Assembly: GCF_004768545.1 (NCBI RefSeq)
Contig: NZ_CP038639.1
Location: 248,001-312,000 of the forward strand
Length of the DNA stretch: 64,000 bases
Origin: Cupriavidus oxalaticus
GTDB taxonomy: Bacteria > Pseudomonadota > Gammaproteobacteria > Burkholderiales > Burkholderiaceae
Direction of reading: 5' to 3'
Made by a program: the position numbers and the translations under genes. Each line of letters starts with the position of its first letter. Position 1 is the stretch's first letter. Below are positions 56,711 to 64,000 of this stretch, one piece after another. The notes beneath the pieces are model-generated. The model was not told where the DNA came from. It did no database searches and was given only the letters and a program-made list of their open reading frames with translations.

Positions 56711-58382
56711 TGTCCAGCCGGTTTTGAAAGGTCGCAGCGCCCGCTAAATTCAAATGTCGGTGCGAGCGTGCTTTTTGTGCGGGGTTGAATGCTTTTGTGG
56801 GGTGGTAGTGGGGCGGTGGTGCTGGCCTGACGTGACTGAGTTCAGCTCAGGGTGGAGCGGTGGATTCACCGTGGGCACAGTTAAAAGGTCCGCGTTCTGT
56901 GTAAGCGGCGCGGCCGTCATCGCGCGCTCCAGATCGAGCCGGTTGATCAGCCGCTGCCGCTTGACGTTCAGCGGCGCGCGATGGAGCCGAGCTGGTTCGC
57001 CCTGCAGCGTGCGCGACGGCCCCGCCTGCTGGCGACTGTCGCGCTGCGCCTGCACCTGCGCCGTGATGGCCAGCACGTGCCCCAGCCGCTTGTGCTCGAC
57101 GATCGCGCCCTGGTCGATCTCGCCGAGCCGGTCATAGGTGGTGTAGGGCAGGGCAGTGCCATCGGCCCACAGCTCGATCCTGCCGTCCGGGTACTCGGCG
57201 ACCTCGACATAGCGGTGGATCAGCCGCCGGTGCTCGGGCCGGTCCTCGAGCAGGTACATCACCTTGTCGTACTGCAAGGTGAGGCTCCGGGACACCTTGC
57301 GCCATTCGCGCCAGCTGAAGATCCGTGCCAGGTCCTCGTCGCCACGCAGCGGCCGGTGCGCGTCGAAGTCGCTGCGCGGCACCTTGGCAAAGCGCGTGTT
57401 GAAGTCGGCCATGAACCGCGGCGCAAAGGCGTTGGCGGCGTCCATGCTGGAGATTCCGCGCAGGCGCAGCTCCTTCACCAGCCGGTCCTGCAGCGTGCCG
57501 TTCATCCGCTCGACCCGGCCCTTGGCCGGGCTCGAATTGGCGCACAGGCTATCGATATTGAGCTCGAACAGCGCGCGCCCGAACTGGGTGTAGCCGCGCC
57601 CTTCGGCATTGTCCCTGGCGTTGACGCGGAAGATGCCGGCCTTGTCCGAATAGAACGCCATCGGCTTGCCGTGGCGCTCAATGTAGGCGCGCGTGGCGGT
57701 GAAATACGCTGGCGTCGATTCGGTTGGCACGAACCGCAGTTGCATCAGCTGGCCGGTGGCGTCATCGACGTAGACCAGCAGCGTGCACGCCGGCGCCCGG
57801 TCCTCGAACCAGGCGTGGTCGCTGCCGTCGATCTGCACCAGCTCGCCCAGGCAGGCGCGGCGGTTGCGCGGCTGGTGCACCTTGGGCGGGCGCAGCTTGC
57901 GCGGGATCCAGAAGCCGGCGTCGATCATGATCCGGCGCACGCAGGCCTTGGAAATCTCGATGCCGTGGCGCTCGCGCAGCTTCTCGCAGGCCAGGGTCGG
58001 GCCGAAGTCGGCGTAGCTGTCGCGGATCAGGCCGCGAATCCGCGACTCCAGACCGGGCGGCAACTGGCGGTTGCTCGGGCGATCGCGTTTGCGCGAGACC
58101 AGGCCGCTTGGCCCGTCCTCCTGAAGCCGCAAGACCAGCCGCCTAACGTGCCGAGCACTGATGCCAAGCCGCTCCGCGGCGCGCCAACGCGCCAAATGGC
58201 CATCGGCCACTGCCTGGATCACCTTCATGCGGTCAACTTCGCGCATGCTCATGGTCACCAATCCTTGGTCGTGCATGGCTGCCTCCCGTAGCATCCACCG
58301 CCGAACGGTGAGAATACGGGGCCGCAGCATGAGGTGACATCTCTAATCATCCCAAAGGTGACATTACTAATAATCCCCAACA
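56711..58382. mobile_element. ISNCY-family insertion sequence A
   Basis: The element starts TGTCCAG and ends ACA, and is flanked on both sides by CCGCT (56706-56710 and 58383-58387). Its right end carries two tandem 20-bp units, GGTGACATCTCTAATCATCC (58333-58352) and GGTGACATTACTAATAATCC (58357-58376). The left end is less similar to the right. It encodes the transposase at 56750. Confidence 0.75.
56750..58276 (-). CDS. ISNCY-family DDE transposase A
   Basis: A 508-residue transposase with an N-terminal helix-turn-helix (RAAERLGISARHVRRLVLRL), and an RNase H-like DDE core: GELVQIDGSDHAWF (first Asp), LLVYVDDATGQLMQ (second region), FYSDKAGIFRVN, and NSSPAKGRVERMNGTL with the final Glu. The start at 58276 is chosen by alignment with the second copy (SMRE-DR near the start). 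The last 60 residues are Thr/Pro/His-rich and lack a match to its sister, suggesting readthrough into the element end. It is the same family as the 58585 transposase. Confidence 0.88.
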   Translation of the reverse strand: MHDQGLVTMSMREVDRMKVIQAVADGHLARWRAAERLGISARHVRRLVLRLQEDGPSGLVSRKRDRPSNRQLPPGLESRIRGLIRDSYADFGPTLACEKLRERHGIEISKACVRRIMIDAGFWIPRKLRPPKVHQPRNRRACLGELVQIDGSDHAWFEDRAPACTLLVYVDDATGQLMQLRFVPTESTPAYFTATRAYIERHGKPMAFYSDKAGIFRVNARDNAEGRGYTQFGRALFELNIDSLCANSSPAKGRVERMNGTLQDRLVKELRLRGISSMDAANAFAPRFMADFNTRFAKVPRSDFDAHRPLRGDEDLARIFSWREWRKVSRSLTLQYDKVMYLLEDRPEHRRLIHRYVEVAEYPDGRIELWADGTALPYTTYDRLGEIDQGAIVEHKRLGHVLAITAQVQAQRDSRQQAGPSRTLQGEPARLHRAPLNVKRQRLINRLDLERAMTAAPLTQNADLLTVPTVNPPLHPELNSVTSGQHHRPTTTPQKHSTPHKKHARTDI

Positions 58383-58387
58383 CCGCT

Positions 58388-60096
58388 TGTCCAGGCAAAG
58401 TTGAAATGTCCGGGCGCCAGCAAAGTTGAAATGTCCGGTTGTCCGGTGTCTGTCCAGCTTGTTTGTTCTGTCTTTTTGGGGTTCCCGTGGGGCGGTGGTG
58501 CTGGCCTGAAGCGGCAGAGTTGTGATCAGGGTGAGGCCGTCATGCCAGCAGGGCGGATTTGAATTTCCAGGTGTCAAGCTGAAATCAATCCTCAGTTCCG
58601 TTAAGCGGCCACGGCTGCTGCTGCAACCGTTGCAGCGCTTCCAACATATCGTTCTGGCCCAGCGAGCGCTGCGGCTTCTTGCCGGGCGGTCGTCCACGCT
58701 TGCGGGGAGCCCTCTCCGTGCCAGGCACAGAGAGTGACCGCGTGTTGTCGCGCTTCTCCTGAATGTATTGCGCTAATTGCAATACGTGCCCCAGGCGCTT
58801 GTTATCAACGATCGCGCCTTGATCCACTTCCGAGAGCCGATCGTAAATCGTGTAGGGCAGGGCGGAGCCATTTGCGCGTGGTTCGATTCTGCCGTCCGGA
58901 TAGTGATAGACATCGATATAGCGACCGGCCAGTTTCCGATGCTCTGGCGTATCCGCCAGCAGGTAGAGCATCTTGTCGTACTGAATCGTCAGGCTCTTGG
59001 ACACACAGCGCGGCTCGCGCCACGCGAAGATGAGATCCAGGTTCTCGTCTGGTCGCAGCGGCCGATGGGCGTTGTGGTCATTGCGCGGCGCCTTGGCAAA
59101 GCGCGCGTTATAGTCGGCGATGAATTCCGCCATGAAGGCATTGGCTGCCTCCATCGTGTTGATCCCACGCAGGCGCAACTCCTTGACCAGTCGGTCCTGC
59201 AAGGTCAGGTGAGTCCGCTCGACACGGCCTTTGGCCTGGCTGCTGTTGGCGCAGATACCTTCGATGTTCAGTTCGAACAAGGCCCGCGCAAACTGGGTGT
59301 GGCCGTCGCCACTGGTTGCTCCTTTCTTGTTGACCCGAAAAACGCTGGCCTTGTCGCTGTAGAACGCCACCGGCTTGCCGTGGCGCTCCAGATAGGCCCG
59401 CGTCGCCGCAAAGTATGTGAACGTGGATTCCGAATGAGTGAAGCGTAGTTCCATGATCTGGCTGGTGGCGTCGTCGACGTAAACCAGCAGGGTGCAGGCT
59501 GGGGCGCGCTCCTCAAACCAGCGGTGATCGCTGCCGTCGATCTGGATCAGTTCGCCATAGCAGGCGCGCCGGTTACGAGGCTGGTAGACCTTCGGCGGCC
59601 GCTGCTTGCGCGGCACCCACAGGCCGGCCACCGTCATCAGTCGGCGGATCGTTTCTTTGGACAACGTTAGCCCATGACGCTCTCGCAGTTTCTCGGCCGC
59701 CAGGGTCGGGCCGAAGTCGGCGTAGTGTTCCCGAATCAGGCCGAGGGCCACGGATTCGCGGTCCGCTGGCATGCGATTGTTGCTGGGTCGACCGCGCCGG
59801 CGAGAAACCAGCCCGGATGCGCCTTCTTGCCTATAGCGCTCCAGCAGCCGCCGGAATTGCCGGTCCGTGATCTCCAACCGTTCGGCAGCCACCCCGGGCC
59901 GCAACTGACCATCCACGACCGCCTGGACGATCTTGAGCCTGTCTAACTCACGCATGCTTACTGTAATGACCTCGGTTCCCGCCATCCCCGGACATCCTCC
60001 ATTGCATTCAACCGGGCAGGCTGAATACCATGGACAGGCGCCTCAGGCGGACATTTCAACTTTGCTAGAACCGGACATTACAACTTTGCCGCTACA
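58388..60096. mobile_element. ISNCY-family insertion sequence B
   Basis: Begins TGTCCAGGCAAAGTTG and ends CAACTTTGCCGCTACA, with terminal repeats TGT-N3-GGCAAAGTTG. Each end has a second subterminal copy of GCAAAGTTGAAATGTCCGG (58395, 58420; reverse at 60048-60065 and 60071-60089, one mismatch). It is flanked by the 5-bp duplication CCGCT (58383-58387 and 60097-60101). Confidence 0.85.
58585..59985 (-). CDS. ISNCY-family DDE transposase B
   Basis: A 466-residue transposase close to the 56750 one: LKIVQAVVDGQLRPGVAAERL, a helix-turn-helix (ITDRQFRRLLERYRQEG), YGELIQIDGSDHRWFEERAP with the first catalytic Asp, LLVYVDDATSQI, FYSDKASVFRVN, and SSQAKGRVERTHLTL with the final Glu. The frame is intact and the element has perfect flanking repeats, so it may still be active. 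Confidence 0.9.
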   Translation of the reverse strand: MAGTEVITVSMRELDRLKIVQAVVDGQLRPGVAAERLEITDRQFRRLLERYRQEGASGLVSRRRGRPSNNRMPADRESVALGLIREHYADFGPTLAAEKLRERHGLTLSKETIRRLMTVAGLWVPRKQRPPKVYQPRNRRACYGELIQIDGSDHRWFEERAPACTLLVYVDDATSQIMELRFTHSESTFTYFAATRAYLERHGKPVAFYSDKASVFRVNKKGATSGDGHTQFARALFELNIEGICANSSQAKGRVERTHLTLQDRLVKELRLRGINTMEAANAFMAEFIADYNARFAKAPRNDHNAHRPLRPDENLDLIFAWREPRCVSKSLTIQYDKMLYLLADTPEHRKLAGRYIDVYHYPDGRIEPRANGSALPYTIYDRLSEVDQGAIVDNKRLGHVLQLAQYIQEKRDNTRSLSVPGTERAPRKRGRPPGKKPQRSLGQNDMLEALQRLQQQPWPLNGTED

Positions 60097-60101
60097 CCGC
60101 T

Positions 60102-60486
60102 GGTTCGCATAAGAATTCTTATGTTCAATCAGGAGTGAACGCAGCAAGCCGCGCCTGGATGACACATGTAGACGCGACGACATGGCTGCTGCTAATGCGG
60201 CTCAGAACTAAGCCGGCGCGAGCGGCTTGGCCGTCCATCGGCTCAGCATAGATTGCGGCCTCCAAGCGGCGGGCCGCGGGTCAGTTCCTTGGCTCATGAC
60301 CAACAGGGCACGAAGCCCGCGAAGGTTCGCCCTGGCAAAGGCTATATGTTATCTAAACAACACTAGTCAAGAGTGAAAGTTGCCCATCAAATAGAAGCAT
60401 CTCTACTAACTCATTGAATTTATTAGCATTTCTATTGACGGGAGCAGGTGCGAGCGAGCCATCGGAAGTAAGTCGTCAAATAAAAC
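60102..60486. other. About 385 bases with no supported gene
   Basis: AT-richer than the surroundings (AT-rich runs near 60340-60440), following IS B. No convincing open frame, hairpin terminator or promoter is seen. It is probably old target DNA of the IS pair. Confidence 0.4.
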
Positions 60487-60864
60487 CTACGCCCAGTAAG
60501 GCACATATTTCATGAACTTTCGCGGCGCCGCATCGTACGGCCTCAGCATGCCTGCGTCGACCGCCTCCTTGATGAGACGGGAAGCCGTGGCAATGGTGAT
60601 CCCGAACCGCTCGCGGAGCGTAGCATTTGTCATATATTCGCGCTGCACGTAACGCAGGCATGCGTGAAGGTAGCAGGCTCTAACCCGCTCAATCTTGTCC
60701 ATCTTGGCCAGTTCCTTATGCGCGAAGAGCGTGGCGCGGGTGGGGTCGGAGACGATCGCAAATTCGGGCGCGGGTGGTAGGCCTCCGGTAAGGGACATCA
60801 CCTTGTCCACGCCGCTCCTCCGCTCTTCACAGATGCCAAAATGGCGCGCGCCGTTGGTTTGCAT
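60487..60864 (-). pseudogene. C-terminal remnant of an AlbA_2/ATP-binding regulator
   Basis: The frame GARHFGICEERRSGVDKV, ACYLHACLRYVQREYMTN, ATLRERFGITIATASRLIKE, AVDAGMLRPYDAAPRKFMKY matches the C-terminal part of the ATP-binding (RecG-like C-terminal) regulators. The ATPase part that should precede it is missing, so this is a 125-residue remnant. Reading from 60864 is arbitrary; the frame extends to 60984. Confidence 0.7.
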
Positions 60865-60981
60865 AATTTTGTTCCCGACCCCCAATGGGCAAGCCTGCCT
60901 AGGCACGCTGGAGAGTGGACGTCGGTGGCAAGCGAGTTTTGCTGACCAGTACCGAGAGTGATTCAAAAGACGCTTTTTTTG

Positions 60982-61010
60982 CAATTGTCTACGCAGTGCG
61001 TAGACAATTG
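60982..61010. repeat. Perfect 29-base palindrome, related copy inside the next gene
   Basis: The arm CAATTGTCTACGCA (60982-60995) is followed by G and its exact reverse complement TGCGTAGACAATTG (60997-61010). A near copy, with two changes, lies inside the DUF1016 gene at 61844-61871, in a conserved protein motif. Confidence 0.75.
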
Positions 61011-61087
61011 AGCGAACCCACCGCGCGCCTTTCCCTTCATGTCGTAGTGGCTGTGCTGGTCGTTACGGCAGCCGAGCCATTTGCCTT

Positions 61088-62200
61088 TCAAAGGAGTTTT
61101 TTTCCATCCTCGTTAATGTCGTTGTCTGAGCGATTGTCCAGACGCGCTCTTGACAGCGTCACGGCCTCATGAAGTTTCTGCTCTAACAACTGTCTGGGTG
61201 GCAACTCGGTTAAATATTCCGCAACGTGAATTCCCGTCTGGTCAAGCTCCAACAGTTCAATTTGTTCGCGCTTCTTGCCAGTGCATAAGATGATGCCGAG
61301 CGGTGGCGCTTCGCCTGGCTCCTGCTCATGGCGGGCAAGCCAGCGAAGATAAAGTTCCATCTGGCCTTTATCTGCCGCCTTGAACTCGCCAAGTTTGAGT
61401 TCCACCGCCACAAGACGTTTAAGCTTGCGATTGTAGAACAGCAGGTCGATATAGAAGTCATCGTTATCGATCTGCAGTCGCTTCTGGCGGGCAATGAAGG
61501 TAAAGCCCGCTCCCAATTCCAGCAGAAACTGCTCCAGCTCGCGGAGAATGGCTTCTTCAAGGTCGCGCTCGAGGTAGCGATCCCGCAGTCCAAGGAAGTC
61601 GAGCACATACGGATCCTTTAGCACCATGCCGGGGCTGTATTCGCCTCGCTCACGCAGGGCGCCGAGTTCTTCGGCGAGTAGTGCATCTGACTTACGGGAC
61701 AACGCCGTGCGTTCAAAAAGCATTGAATCGAGGCGGTTCTGCAAGGTTCGGGTGCTCCAGCCCTCATTGCGACACATTTCGAGGTAGAACTCTCGTTTCA
61801 ACGGATCGTCAATGTAGATCAGGGTGCGAAGGTGGGTCCAGCTCAATTGTCTACTCAGTGCGTAGACAATGTCTTCATCGGAAAAAACCTCAGCGAAACG
61901 CAACATGTGACGCAGATTTTTGGCACCGAAGCCTCGGCCATGCTCGTCTTCAAGACGCCGTGCCAGTGAATTGACGACCTCCTCGCCATACTCGGCGCGC
62001 TCACCGCGCAGCACCTCTGAACGTAGGCGCTGACCGACCCGCCAATACAGCGTGGATAGCGCCGCATTGACAGTGACGGCAAGCCCTGCGCGGGCTTCAC
62101 TGATGAGGCGTCGGATGTCGTCGATAATTTCGTCTGTTTCCGAGCCAGCGGCTAGAGTCGCCACGGAGGGTCGCCGCTTTGGTGAACGGTCACGAGTCAT
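61088..62200 (-). CDS. DUF1016/PDDEXK nuclease family protein (YhcG-like)
   Basis: A 370-residue protein. The N-terminal DUF1016 region has YWRVGQRLRSEVL, GFGAKNLRHMLRFAEVF and RQLSWTHLRTLIYIDD. The C-terminal half is a PD-(D/E)XK nuclease: DLEEAILRELEQFLLELGAGF, FYIDLLFYNRKLKRLVAVELKLGEFKAADKGQ (quoted in part; Asp, Glu-x-Lys visible). YhcG-type proteins are associated with defence islands and toxin or DNA-repair functions. No toxin partner is visible. The gene is intact although it borders a remnant. Confidence 0.85.
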   Translation of the reverse strand: MTRDRSPKRRPSVATLAAGSETDEIIDDIRRLISEARAGLAVTVNAALSTLYWRVGQRLRSEVLRGERAEYGEEVVNSLARRLEDEHGRGFGAKNLRHMLRFAEVFSDEDIVYALSRQLSWTHLRTLIYIDDPLKREFYLEMCRNEGWSTRTLQNRLDSMLFERTALSRKSDALLAEELGALRERGEYSPGMVLKDPYVLDFLGLRDRYLERDLEEAILRELEQFLLELGAGFTFIARQKRLQIDNDDFYIDLLFYNRKLKRLVAVELKLGEFKAADKGQMELYLRWLARHEQEPGEAPPLGIILCTGKKREQIELLELDQTGIHVAEYLTELPPRQLLEQKLHEAVTLSRARLDNRSDNDINEDGKKLL

Positions 62201-62323
62201 TGAAAAAATCCTTCACCAACGTACGGCTGACCGTAACCGAAGGTGGTCATAGAGCGTCTTGTACCGGCGATACAGGGTCCGACGTCCGGCCCCCTGTCCC
62301 TGCCATTTCCGACTCCAGAAACG

Positions 62324-62349
62324 AAAAAACCGGCTTTCGCCGGCTTTTT
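62324..62349. terminator. Terminator-like hairpin upstream of the DUF1016 gene
   Basis: AAAAAACCGGC-TTTC-GCCGGCTTTTT (62324-62349). It lies between divergent genes; it may insulate the imu operon from upstream transcription. Confidence 0.65.
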
Positions 62350-62730
62350 CCCCCGCGCACCAGGTGGTCAAGCCACACCGACATCACGGATTAGTTGTTA
62401 AGCAAATGCTAACCCGCTGCTGCGTTTTTTGCAATGGCTTGCTCGCCGAGTTCTGTTGTCGACAGGTCTCCAGGGCCGCTGAACGTTTGACCCGTTACAC
62501 CCGCGCTGGCCAAGTGCGGCTCTGCCGCTGTCGCGACCGAAAAACGGTTGCAGGCCCCGGATTGGAGGATCCCATCCGCAACGGGCTGCCGCCTTTCGAC
62601 GACCTCTACAGTTCCGCGCTTGCCTGCAACGCTCGGATAATAAAGGTGATGCAGGTGGTGCGGTTCTCCCGACAGTGCTGTAATGGGCTCCCGCAGGAGA
62701 GTCAATCATGGAATAGATGGTGCAGGCGCA
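62350..62730. other. Gap between DUF1016 and the imu operon
   Basis: About 380 bases between the hairpin and the LexA box. An open frame spans 62259-62759 but is Cys/Arg-rich and has no ribosome site; I treat it as non-coding. Confidence 0.4.
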
Positions 62731-62750
62731 TACTGTATAAATATACAGTA
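62731..62750. promoter_or_regulatory. LexA (SOS) box of imuA
   Basis: TACTGTATAAATATACAGTA is a near-perfect CTGT-N8-ACAG operator palindrome and overlaps the likely -10. It sits 21 bases before the imuA start and indicates induction by DNA damage. Confidence 0.92.
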
Positions 62751-62771
62751 CACTGTTAGCAGGAGTTCGCC

Positions 62772-63476
62772 ATGCTATCCGTCGCCCCAGAAACCATTCA
62801 TCCGTCACTTTGGCTTGCCTCCCAGCTTGCTCGAGGAAGCGCACGCACCGTTCCGACTGGATATCAGTTGCTCGACAAGGAGCTTCCCGGTGGCGGCTGG
62901 CCTATTGGTTGCCTGACGGAATTATTGGAGCGCCAACCCGGCATCGGCGAGTTGCGCTTGCTACGTCCTGCGCTCGTTGCGCGCTCGAACCGCCCGGTCG
63001 CGCTTCTGGCACCGCCGCACGCGCCTCAAGCGTTGGCGCTCGCCAACTGGGGCGTCCCGTCCGCGCAGATTCTCTGGGTCGAAACCCGGCACACCGCTGA
63101 CGCGCTGTGGGCTGCGGGGCAGATCTTGCGCGCCGGAACCTGCGGGGCGCTCGTCTTTTGGCAGTCGCATCTGCGTAACGATGCGCTTCGGCGTCTGCAT
63201 CTTGCCGCCCAAGCCTCGGATGTCCTTTTCTTCGTTGTTCGTCCGACGGCCTGTGTACGCGATGCCTCGCCGGCGCCGCTGCGCCTGACATTGGAGCCTG
63301 CATCGGACGGCATTCGTGTGCAGTTCGTTAAGCGTCGAGGCCCGCAGCAGGAATCGCCGCTACACGTAGCCCTGCATCCCTCCCCCATTCTGTTGTATCG
63401 CCATGCTGCGCCTGTGGATCTGCCTGCGCCTGTCGTCCCTGCCCCTCGAAGTATTCCGGCCGAACTGGTCCACTGA
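62772..63476 (+). CDS. imuA: ImuA, translesion synthesis accessory protein
   Basis: A 234-residue RecA-like protein (SulA-related ImuA). The N terminus has VPTGYQLLDKELPGGGWPIGCLTELLE, with Walker-like glycine region and GIGELRLLRPAL; later LALANWGVPSAQILWVET. ImuA helps ImuB and DnaE2 make error-prone repair synthesis. AGGAG precedes the start by 6 bases and a LexA box lies upstream. It overlaps imuB by 74 bases. Confidence 0.9.
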   Translation: MLSVAPETIHPSLWLASQLARGSARTVPTGYQLLDKELPGGGWPIGCLTELLERQPGIGELRLLRPALVARSNRPVALLAPPHAPQALALANWGVPSAQILWVETRHTADALWAAGQILRAGTCGALVFWQSHLRNDALRRLHLAAQASDVLFFVVRPTACVRDASPAPLRLTLEPASDGIRVQFVKRRGPQQESPLHVALHPSPILLYRHAAPVDLPAPVVPAPRSIPAELVH

Positions 63477-64000
63477 GTTGGCGGTTGCTGTCCTGGACAA
63501 GGAGCGCGTGCATATGGCGTCGCCGCTGGCCATGGCGGCCGGCGTGAAGCCGGCAATGCGCCGCGGAGGCGTGCAGACGATCGCACCGCAGACCATTCTC
63601 TTTGACCGCGATGGTTGCGCCGAACAGGCGGCGCTCGAGCGAGTCACGATGGCGATGCTGCAGTTCTCGCCCAATGTCGCTACGTCCGAGGAGGCGGCGG
63701 TGCTTATCGACATCAGCACCACGCTGCGACTATTCGGCGGCGTCCGCAAGCTGCGGCAACAGATGCTGGCGGCCGTCAGGGCAATGGGGTTTAGTCCTGT
63801 CGCGGGATGCGCACCAACCGCAGAAGGCGCTTGGCTGCTTGCGCGTTCTGGCGGCGGAACGGCACTAAGTATGCCCACCTTGGTGCGAACGCTGGTCGGC
63901 ATGCCCGTTGCGATCCTGCCGGCGGCGCGGCCGTTTGATGAGTGGCTGGACGGACTTGGCTGCCGCACGCTGGGCGACCTGCGCCGGCTGCCGCGCGCAG
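63403..64000 (+). CDS. imuB: ImuB, DNA polymerase Y-family protein (cut by window end)
   Basis: The N-terminal 199 residues are in the window, starting MLRLWICLRLSSLPLEVF. They show AVLDKERVHMASPLAMAAGVKPAMRR, FDRDGCAEQAALERVTMAML, and VLIDISTTLRLFGG: a Y-family polymerase fold in which the catalytic acidic residues are replaced, as in ImuB. ImuB acts as the clamp-binding adaptor of the ImuA-ImuB-DnaE2 mutasome. It overlaps imuA in another frame by 74 bases. The 3' end is beyond 64000. Confidence 0.9.
   Translation, partial: MLRLWICLRLSSLPLEVFRPNWSTELAVAVLDKERVHMASPLAMAAGVKPAMRRGGVQTIAPQTILFDRDGCAEQAALERVTMAMLQFSPNVATSEEAAVLIDISTTLRLFGGVRKLRQQMLAAVRAMGFSPVAGCAPTAEGAWLLARSGGGTALSMPTLVRTLVGMPVAILPAARPFDEWLDGLGCRTLGDLRRLPRA

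Noticed and set aside
60982..61010. Reading the 29-base palindrome as a CRISPR-like repeat
   Set aside because: Only one other near copy exists and it lies within a coding motif; there is no regular spacing.
62259..62759. 166-codon plus-strand frame before imuA
   Set aside because: It crosses a terminator-like hairpin and the LexA box, and reads as a Cys/Arg-rich chance frame.

Overview
The window is GC-rich DNA with the look of a betaproteobacterial (Burkholderiaceae, Cupriavidus/Ralstonia-like) megaplasmid or large integrative element. The reasons are a complete PRTRC gene set, a KfrA-type plasmid protein, two HU-type proteins, several recombinases, many small orphan genes, and no rRNA, tRNA or housekeeping genes. 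No replication initiator or conjugation gene set is visible, so plasmid and integrative element cannot be separated from this window alone.

Layout. 0-4.4 kb: an actin-like ParM/StbA protein (PRTRC protein D) with a candidate centromere of 10-bp-phased repeats upstream, then a tyrosine recombinase with a Fis-like tail, an unknown gene and an HU protein. 4.4-11.8 kb: mostly minus-strand genes, including a secreted NUC nuclease, a Lar-like zinc ribbon, a SUKH-like protein, a Gp37/Gp68 protein, and a tightly packed run of UvrD-like helicase, DUF1173 and a stand-alone FtsK-gamma DNA-binding domain. 12-45.5 kb: a mostly plus-strand accessory block with two pairs of adjacent paralogues, a very large methyltransferase-helicase fusion, the PRTRC operon (ParB, E, C, F, B, A, ThiF), a lipoprotein, DUF932, DUF4313-like, bactofilin, a gp3-like protein and an Mre11/Rad50-like pair. 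45.6-51.2 kb: a second HU protein, a degenerate tyrosine recombinase, small regulators and KfrA. 51.6-60.1 kb: a Tn554-like multi-recombinase element followed by two tandem ISNCY-type insertion sequences sharing a 5-bp target repeat. 60.5-64 kb: remnants of an ATP-binding regulator, a DUF1016/PDDEXK nuclease, and an SOS-boxed imuA-imuB operon cut by the window end.

The PRTRC operon reads as a ubiquitin-like modification module (JAMM protease with all metal ligands, E1/ThiF with nucleotide loop and candidate Cys, E2-like protein, small beta-grasp-like protein) tied to ParB and actin-like partition proteins. A group IIC intron has inserted just after the operon terminator, and its reverse transcriptase is split by a 2.9-kb serine-recombinase element bounded by 12-bp direct repeats.

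The most unusual signal is non-coding. Eight plus-strand leaders carry GCGTC-N3-GACGC-ATCGAC followed by a second hairpin whose stem changes sequence but keeps pairing, and most lie at the head of a transcription unit in the accessory block. Separately, at least four start codons are preceded by a hairpin whose loop is complementary to the bases just after the stem (a pseudoknot geometry) with different sequence but the same layout each time. These look like a shared regulatory RNA code for the element.
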